Assembly: GCA_000719105.1 (NCBI GenBank)
Contig: JODX01000001.1
Coordinates: 682,001 to 746,000 of the forward strand
Origin: Streptomyces sclerotialus
GTDB lineage: Bacteria > Actinomycetota > Actinomycetes > Streptomycetales > Streptomycetaceae
Direction: 5' to 3'
Length of the DNA stretch: 64,000 nucleotides
Positions within the stretch are counted from its first letter, which is position 1, and each line of letters begins with the position of its first letter. A model generated the notes under the pieces. The model was not told where the DNA came from. It saw only the letters and a program-made list of their open reading frames with translations, and did not search any database. A program made the position numbers and the translations under genes. Shown here in pieces: positions 59,861 through 64,000 of this stretch.

Positions 59861-60304
59861 TCAGGACCGTCGGTCTGCGCGTCGGACCTGCTCCGCCGGG
59901 GCGATCTCCTCGATGAGGACGCGGATGCGCTGTTCGATCTCGTCGCGGATGGGGCGGACGGCGGCGACGCCCTGTCCGGCCGGGTCGGGGAGCTCCCAGT
60001 CGAGGTAGCGCTTGCCGGGGAAGACGGGGCAGGTGTCACCGCAGCCCATGGTGATGACGATGTCGGATGCCTGGACGGCGTCGACGGTGAGCACTTTGGG
60101 CACCTCGGCCGAGATGTCGATGCCGGCCTCGGCCATGGCTTCGACGACGGCCGGGTTGACGGTGTCGGCGGGGGCGGAGCCTGCCGAGCGGACCTGGACG
60201 CGGTCGCCCGCGAGGTGGGTGAGGAAGGCGGCGGCCATCTGTGAGCGTCCGGCGTTGTGCACGCAGACGAACAGCACGGATGGCAGCGCGGTGGTGTCAG
60301 GCAT
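59861..60304 (-). CDS. arsC: Arsenate reductase, LMW-phosphatase type
   Basis: A 147-residue reductase that converts arsenate to arsenite for export. CX5R active loop CVHNAGRSQ (Cys14 to Arg20), and IVITMGCGDTCPVFPGKRYLDWELPDPAG, which holds the two shuttling cysteines (MGCGDTC) and the DP motif. Typical thioredoxin- or mycothiol-linked ArsC. ATG 60304 overlaps the transporter stop by 8 bp. Third gene of arsR-acr3-arsC. Confidence 0.96.
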   Translation of the reverse strand: MPDTTALPSVLFVCVHNAGRSQMAAAFLTHLAGDRVQVRSAGSAPADTVNPAVVEAMAEAGIDISAEVPKVLTVDAVQASDIVITMGCGDTCPVFPGKRYLDWELPDPAGQGVAAVRPIRDEIEQRIRVLIEEIAPAEQVRRADRRS

Positions 60305-61436
60305 GCGCGGGGTCTTCCTGGGGAGCGGGTGGGGAGACGGCGGGGGAGGGGGCGGGGAAGTAGCGGCGGGCGCGGAGGGCGACGTGGACGAGGCCGATCA
60401 GTACGGGCACTTCGATGAGGGGGCCGACGACACCGGCGAGGGCCTGGCCGGAGGAGGCGCCGAAGGTGGCGATGGCGACCGCGATGGCGAGTTCGAAGTT
60501 GTTGCCCGCGGCCGTGAAGGCGAGGGTCGTGGCGCGCGGGTGGTCCAGGCCGACGGCGCGGCCGAGGGCCATGGATCCGGTCCACATGGCGGCGAAGTAC
60601 AGCAGAAGCGGTAGCGCGATGCGGGTGACGTCGAGGGGGCGGGAGGTGATGGCGTCGCCCTGCAGGGCGAAGAGGATGACGATGGTGAACAGCAGTCCGT
60701 ACAGGGCGAAGGGGCCGATGCGCGGGAGGAGTTGCTTCTCGTACCAGGTGCGGCCTTTGGTTCTCTCGCCGAGGCGGCGGGTGAGGTAGCCGGCCGCCAG
60801 CGGGATGCCCAGGAAGATCAGTACGCTGCGGGCGATCTCCCCTACCGACACGTCCAGCGTGGTCTGTTCCAGGCCCAGCCAGCCGGGCAGCACGGACAGG
60901 TAGAACCAGCCGAGCGCGGCGAAGGCGATCACCTGGAACACGGAGTTCAGGGCGACCAGGACGGCGGCGGCTTCCCGGTGGCCGCAGGCGAGGTCGTTCC
61001 AGATGATGACCATGGCGATGCAGCGGGCCAGGCCCACGATGATCAGGCCGGTGCGGTACTCGGGCAGGTCCGGCAGGAACAGCCAGGCCAGGGCGAACAT
61101 GAGCGCCGGGCCGACGATCCAGTTGAGCAGCAGGGACGGCAGCAGCAGGCGGCGGTCCCGGGTGACGGTGCCGAGGCGGTCGTAGCGGACCTTGGCCAGC
61201 ACCGGGTACATCATCACCAGCAGACCCAGGGCGATCGGCAGGGACACCCCGGTCACGGTCACCGTGGCCAGGGCGTCGCCCAGTCCGGGGACCAGGCGGC
61301 CGAGGCCCAGGCCGGCTGCCATGGCGGCGAGGATCCACAGTGCCAGGTAGCGGTCCAGGAAGGACAGGCGGCCCGCGACGGTCTCCTCCGGTGCGGATGC
61401 GGGTGTGGGTGCGGGTGTGGGTGCGGATGCGGTCAC
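60297..61436 (-). CDS. acr3: ACR3-family arsenite efflux permease
   Basis: A 379-residue transporter with about ten membrane helices. ACR3 motifs: LPSLLLNWIVGPALMFALAWLFL, GLARCIAMVIIWNDLACG (the conserved Cys-containing motif that binds arsenite), and ATTLAFTAAGNNFELAIAVAIATFG (conserved Glu). An N-terminal linker APTPAPTPASAP comes from a short GTG-rich repeat (61400-61430). GTG at 61436 overlaps the arsR stop by 4 bp; its own stop overlaps arsC. Exports arsenite produced by ArsC. Confidence 0.96.
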   Translation of the reverse strand: MTASAPTPAPTPASAPEETVAGRLSFLDRYLALWILAAMAAGLGLGRLVPGLGDALATVTVTGVSLPIALGLLVMMYPVLAKVRYDRLGTVTRDRRLLLPSLLLNWIVGPALMFALAWLFLPDLPEYRTGLIIVGLARCIAMVIIWNDLACGHREAAAVLVALNSVFQVIAFAALGWFYLSVLPGWLGLEQTTLDVSVGEIARSVLIFLGIPLAAGYLTRRLGERTKGRTWYEKQLLPRIGPFALYGLLFTIVILFALQGDAITSRPLDVTRIALPLLLYFAAMWTGSMALGRAVGLDHPRATTLAFTAAGNNFELAIAVAIATFGASSGQALAGVVGPLIEVPVLIGLVHVALRARRYFPAPSPAVSPPAPQEDPAHA

Positions 61437-61849
61437 GACGCAGTCCCGGCCGGTGCCGTGCGGTTCGGCAGCGGGTCGCCCGCGGGGCGGGTGAGGATGC
61501 CCGCGAGGCGGTCGGTCATCTCCGGCACCAGCCAGTAGTAGACCCAGGTGCCGCGCCGCTCGCAGTCGATGAGCCCGGCCTGCCGCAGCAGCTTGAGGTG
61601 GTGGGAGATCGTGGGCTGGGACAGGTCGAAAGCCGGAGTCAGGTCGCATACGCAGACCTCACCGCCCGCCCGCGAGGCGATCATCGACAGCAGCCGCAGC
61701 CGCACCGGATCCCCCAGCGCCTTGAACACCTTTGCCAGCTCGACGGCCTGTTCCTCGTCCAGGGGCGCGGTCAGCAGCCCCGGGCAGCAGGCGGCCGTCT
61801 CGTCGCTCTGGCCCAGTACCACCAGCTCCACCGGCTCTTGATTCGACAT
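61433..61849 (-). CDS. arsR: ArsR/SmtB-family repressor
   Basis: A 138-residue repressor. Winged helix: FKALGDPVRLRLLSMIAS..VCVCDLTPAFDLSQPTISHHLKLLRQAGLIDCERRGTWVYYWL. The CVC motif in the DNA-recognition region is the classical arsenite site; an extra Cys pair (AACCPG) near the N-terminus may add a third ligand. ATG at 61849 (MSNQEPVELV). It controls the arsR-acr3-arsC operon and, by position, the divergent arsI through the inverted repeat next to its start. Confidence 0.96.
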   Translation of the reverse strand: MSNQEPVELVVLGQSDETAACCPGLLTAPLDEEQAVELAKVFKALGDPVRLRLLSMIASRAGGEVCVCDLTPAFDLSQPTISHHLKLLRQAGLIDCERRGTWVYYWLVPEMTDRLAGILTRPAGDPLPNRTAPAGTAS

Positions 61850-61858
61850 ACTTCTATG

Positions 61859-61910
61859 TTGACATCCTTCGATGCAAGCCGCAAAGCTGGCTTGCATCGA
61901 AGGATGTCAA
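61859..61910. promoter_or_regulatory. 22-bp perfect inverted repeat, ars operator/promoter
   Basis: Arms 61859-61880 and 61889-61910 are exact complements with an 8-nt spacer. Each arm holds TTGACATC and TTGCATCG, themselves imperfectly palindromic, so one arm could operate arsR and the other arsI. Each arm also begins with a TTGACA -35-like hexamer. Confidence 0.85.
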
Positions 61911-61933
61911 TGCAACTCGATGGGAGTCCCGCC

Positions 61934-62404
61934 ATGTCCCGCGCTCAGCTCGCCCTGCGTGTCAGTGACCTGGAGGCGTCGATCACCTTCTACTCGAAGC
62001 TGTTCGGCACCGAACCCGCCAAGCGACGCGAGGGCTACGCCAACTTCGCCCTCACCGAACCGCCGCTCAAGCTCGTCCTCATCGAGGGCGAGCCCGGCCA
62101 GGACACCCGACTCGACCACCTCGGCGTCGAGGTCGAGTCCACCGGGCAGGTCGACGCCGCCACCACCCGCCTGAAGGACGCGGGCCTGGCCACCTTCGAG
62201 GAGAGCGACACTTCCTGCTGCTACGCCCTCCAGGACAAGGTGTGGGTCCACGGCCCCGGTCGGGAACCGTGGGAGGTCTACGTCGTCAAGGCGGACGCCG
62301 ACACCCTCGGCAAGAGTGCCGATGTCACCGCCACCGGCGACGGGTGCTGCACCAGCCGGCCCAGCGGGACCGCCTCGGCCGCAGCGGGATGCAGCTGCGG
62401 CTGA
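61934..62404 (+). CDS. arsI: ArsI/CadI-family lyase (organoarsenical C-As lyase)
   Basis: A 156-residue VOC-fold protein. Metal site: Gln5 in SRAQLALRVSDL, His62 in RLDHLGVEVES, Glu in PWEVYVV; arsenic site: vicinal Cys95-Cys96 in DTSCCYALQDKVWVHGP. ArsI cleaves trivalent organoarsenicals such as methylarsenite; CadI shares the fold. Extra tail with further cysteines (GDGCCTSRPSG..AGCSCG) may bind arsenite. ATG at 61934 with GGGAG 7 nt upstream. Divergent from arsR across the palindromic operator. Confidence 0.93.
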   Translation: MSRAQLALRVSDLEASITFYSKLFGTEPAKRREGYANFALTEPPLKLVLIEGEPGQDTRLDHLGVEVESTGQVDAATTRLKDAGLATFEESDTSCCYALQDKVWVHGPGREPWEVYVVKADADTLGKSADVTATGDGCCTSRPSGTASAAAGCSCG

Positions 62405-62694
62405 CCGGCGGCGTCACGGGCAACCGGCGGTGGTTGCCGTACAGCAGGGGGTACGGCGACCACCGCAACCGGAGATCGCCGTCAAGGGCCGCTGATGACC
62501 GCACGACCAACGCGGCCGGCCGGATCCGCGGCTGGGCCAAGCGGTGATCGAAGGCGCCACCGCATCCCGCACCCAGTGCAGGACGGTCCCGTCGTCGTGT
62601 GCCCTTCGATGCCGTCACAATGCCGCCCATGGGCACCCCTGGGTTGCCGGTTGGTGCGGTGGGCCCTCACTGCGGGTGCGCTAGCGTCCCGCGC
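62405..62694. other. Intergenic region, no gene called
   Basis: About 290 bp between arsI and the next gene. I see no recognisable frame or hairpin of note; the codon bias is weak. Confidence 0.4.
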
Positions 62695-63156
62695 ATGAAG
62701 ACGCATGGGGTGGGGCTCCGAGGGGCCGCTTTCGTGGCGGCTCCAGGGCTGTTGCTGTTGGGGCTGCCGGCGTTGTACTTCCTTACTGCCTACGGCTGCG
62801 GCGAGGAGGAGGACCGGCTCGCCGAGGTGATGGCCGGCTCGGCAGTGCTGGATGCGGCACCGGAAGGAGCGCGTGAGGAGGACCGCTATCGGGAGTGTGA
62901 CGACGACGATCGGTTCGTGGCCGTCGGAAGGGTGTACCGGTACCGCGGGGACGAGGGCAGTGCGCAAGCGTTCTTTCGGGAGGCCGCCCGAGCGGACGGC
63001 TGGCGGCCGCGGACCACGGCGGATGGTGAGACGGTTCCTGGTTGTTTCACCGCGTCGATGGGTGGCACGACTGCGTACCTGTACCTGGAGGGTCCGGACG
63101 GCGGCCTGCTTCATGTGGAGGTGGTCGCCGACCGTGCGGGCACACGGTGGTGTTGA
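62695..63156 (+). CDS. Hypothetical membrane-anchored protein
   Basis: A 153-residue protein: N-terminal hydrophobic helix (GAAFVAAPGLLLLGLPALYFLTAYGC, residues 10-35), then a small external domain with ECDDDDRFVAVGRVYRYRGDEGSAQAFFREAARADGWRP and CFTASMGGTTAYLYLEGPDGGLLHVEVVADRAGTRWC. Three external cysteines (one near the anchor) may pair. Similar short anchored proteins are common in streptomycetes without known roles. ATG at 62695. Confidence 0.75.
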   Translation: MKTHGVGLRGAAFVAAPGLLLLGLPALYFLTAYGCGEEEDRLAEVMAGSAVLDAAPEGAREEDRYRECDDDDRFVAVGRVYRYRGDEGSAQAFFREAARADGWRPRTTADGETVPGCFTASMGGTTAYLYLEGPDGGLLHVEVVADRAGTRWC

Positions 63157-63327
63157 GGAACCGGTCCCGCGGGTCCTGCTCGGCAAGGCCCCTGAGCCGC
63201 ACACCGGGATCGTCGGCGTGGTGCATGCCGGATGGCCCCGCCTGTCGTCACCAGCTCGGATGACGGTGTGGATCCGTGCGCTGGTGCCGCTCAGCAGCGG
63301 GTGGGCAGGGTGCTCACCCTCCGGCCG

Positions 63328-64000
63328 TTACGCCCTTCCGGGCACCCTCCAGTACTGGCGTCGCTTCTCGTCGCGCACCACGACGCCGAGACGGGCCAGT
63401 TCCTCACGGAGCTCCCGGACGTCGTCATCTGCGGCGCCCTTCTTCTCCAGTGATTTCTGGCGGGCCTTGAGGATGGCGTTCGCGCCCTCCGGGAGTCCGG
63501 GGGTGTCCGGGACCCAGCGGCGGAACTCTTGCTGGTACGGGTCGGTGTCCGCCCACGGGTAGCCGTGTGCGGTGAAGGCGTCGGTGACGTGGGCGGCGTT
63601 CAGAGCGCAGTCCTGCCGCGTGAGCTCGCCACCGTCGTGGCCGAGCAGGACGAGGTGCTTGCCGTCCCGGAAGACCGTGGCGACGGCGTCGCGCCGGAAT
63701 GTGTGCTCGCGGCCCCTGCTCATGAGTACGACGCGGTCGTCCGACAGGCGGAGCGTCAACTGCTCGTGCTGGATCACGAGCCCGAGGAGCAGTCCCGCCA
63801 CCGCGCCCGCGGCGGACAGCGCCGGAGCGGGGATCGATGCGGCCAGTTCGGCCGGTCCCTGCATCGGTGCCCACGGCAGCGTCAGCAGCCAGTCGGCCAG
63901 AGGGGCGACGAGCAGGCCGAGGCCCGCCCCCGCCAGGACGAGGGCGACGTAGATACCCGCCGTGGTCCGGGCCGGTTCGGCGAGCACGGTGACCCGGTCG
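63328..64000 (-). CDS. YqeB-like membrane protein (start off window)
   Basis: At least 219 residues are visible, continuing past the window edge. Two membrane segments: TTAGIYVALVLAGAGLGLLVAPLADWLLTLPW and LSAAGAVAGLLLGLVIQ. Then a PH-like domain (LRLSDDRVVLMSRGREHTFRRDAVATVFRDGKHLVLLGHDGGELTRQDCALN) and a conserved C-terminus (PYQQEFRRWVPDTPGLPEGANAILKARQKSLEKKG). Family resemblance to YqeB; function unknown. The frame stays open to 64000, so the start cannot be fixed. Confidence 0.8.
   Translation of the reverse strand, partial: DRVTVLAEPARTTAGIYVALVLAGAGLGLLVAPLADWLLTLPWAPMQGPAELAASIPAPALSAAGAVAGLLLGLVIQHEQLTLRLSDDRVVLMSRGREHTFRRDAVATVFRDGKHLVLLGHDGGELTRQDCALNAAHVTDAFTAHGYPWADTDPYQQEFRRWVPDTPGLPEGANAILKARQKSLEKKGAADDDVRELREELARLGVVVRDEKRRQYWRVPGRA

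Noticed and set aside
1..64000. CRISPR arrays, intact transposases, integrases or origin
   Set aside because: I looked for spaced direct repeats, DDE/serine integrase motifs and DnaA-box clusters and saw none.

Overview
This window is high-GC actinobacterial chromosome, almost certainly Streptomyces or a close relative. Third-position G/C bias is extreme, GTG starts and 4-bp stop/start overlaps are frequent, and TTA codons are nearly absent. The gene content is typical of the genus: fasR-fabD-fabH-acpP-fabF, an 'SCO2400-type' zinc-ribbon protein, a homodimeric aceE and a terD cluster. The order resembles, from memory, the S. coelicolor core region around SCO2364-SCO2404. No plasmid, phage, CRISPR or intact insertion sequence is visible.

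Layout. (1) 1-4.5 kb, minus strand: carbohydrate acid module with an enolase-superfamily dehydratase, a zinc alcohol dehydrogenase, a TIM-barrel-like protein and a ChvE-like sugar-binding lipoprotein cut by the window edge. (2) 4.7-19.6 kb: mixed housekeeping and secreted functions: zinc-ribbon protein, MarR regulator divergent from an NADP oxidoreductase, serine hydrolase plus M14 carboxypeptidase, EI24 membrane protein, a pyroglutamyl-peptidase homologue whose catalytic Cys is Ser, TetR regulator divergent from a GH3 beta-glucosidase, aldose epimerase and SGNH lipoprotein. (3) 19.9-25.6 kb: DUF3145 gene, then the fatty-acid core operon read leftwards (fasR, fabD, fabH, acpP, fabF) with a clear inverted repeat between fasR and fabD. 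(4) 25.6-37.4 kb: pirin, orphan CheB with Crp/Fnr, two overlapping unknown genes, hydrolases, GNAT, MerR/aldo-keto reductase pair, DUF4429/SHOCT protein, and a TetR regulator divergent from an MFS efflux gene that carries a TTA codon. (5) 37.6-52.3 kb: aceE, DUF3052 protein, peroxiredoxin, and a Ter stress island (four TerD-family genes, a DUF475/TerC-like membrane protein, a CitE-like aldolase, an 836-aa phosphoribosyltransferase/StiP/PELOTA fusion, a HAD phosphatase, DedA). (6) 52.4-55.4 kb: FmdB zinc ribbon, coiled-coil protein, DUF4097 adhesin-like lipoprotein, tRNA-Val(TAC). (7) 55.4-64 kb: an accessory, partly decayed zone just past the tRNA (HD-domain remnant, a DUF3592-like gene broken by a frameshift and an internal inversion, ORFans with less typical codon use, a reductase with a TTA codon), then a compact arsenic operon (arsR-acr3-arsC with divergent arsI across a 22-bp inverted repeat), a secreted hypothetical protein and a YqeB-like membrane protein cut by the window end.

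Coherent units are the sugar-acid catabolic module, the FasR-controlled fatty acid synthase II operon, the Ter island and the ars operon. The Ter island is the closest thing to an under-explored system here. It pairs calcium-binding-type TerD paralogues and a membrane partner with a putative biosynthetic arm (aldolase, PRTase pair, HAD) whose product is unknown. This arm is known from comparative genomics of ter loci, but here it is unusually condensed into one fused polypeptide preceded by a 12-bp tandem repeat.
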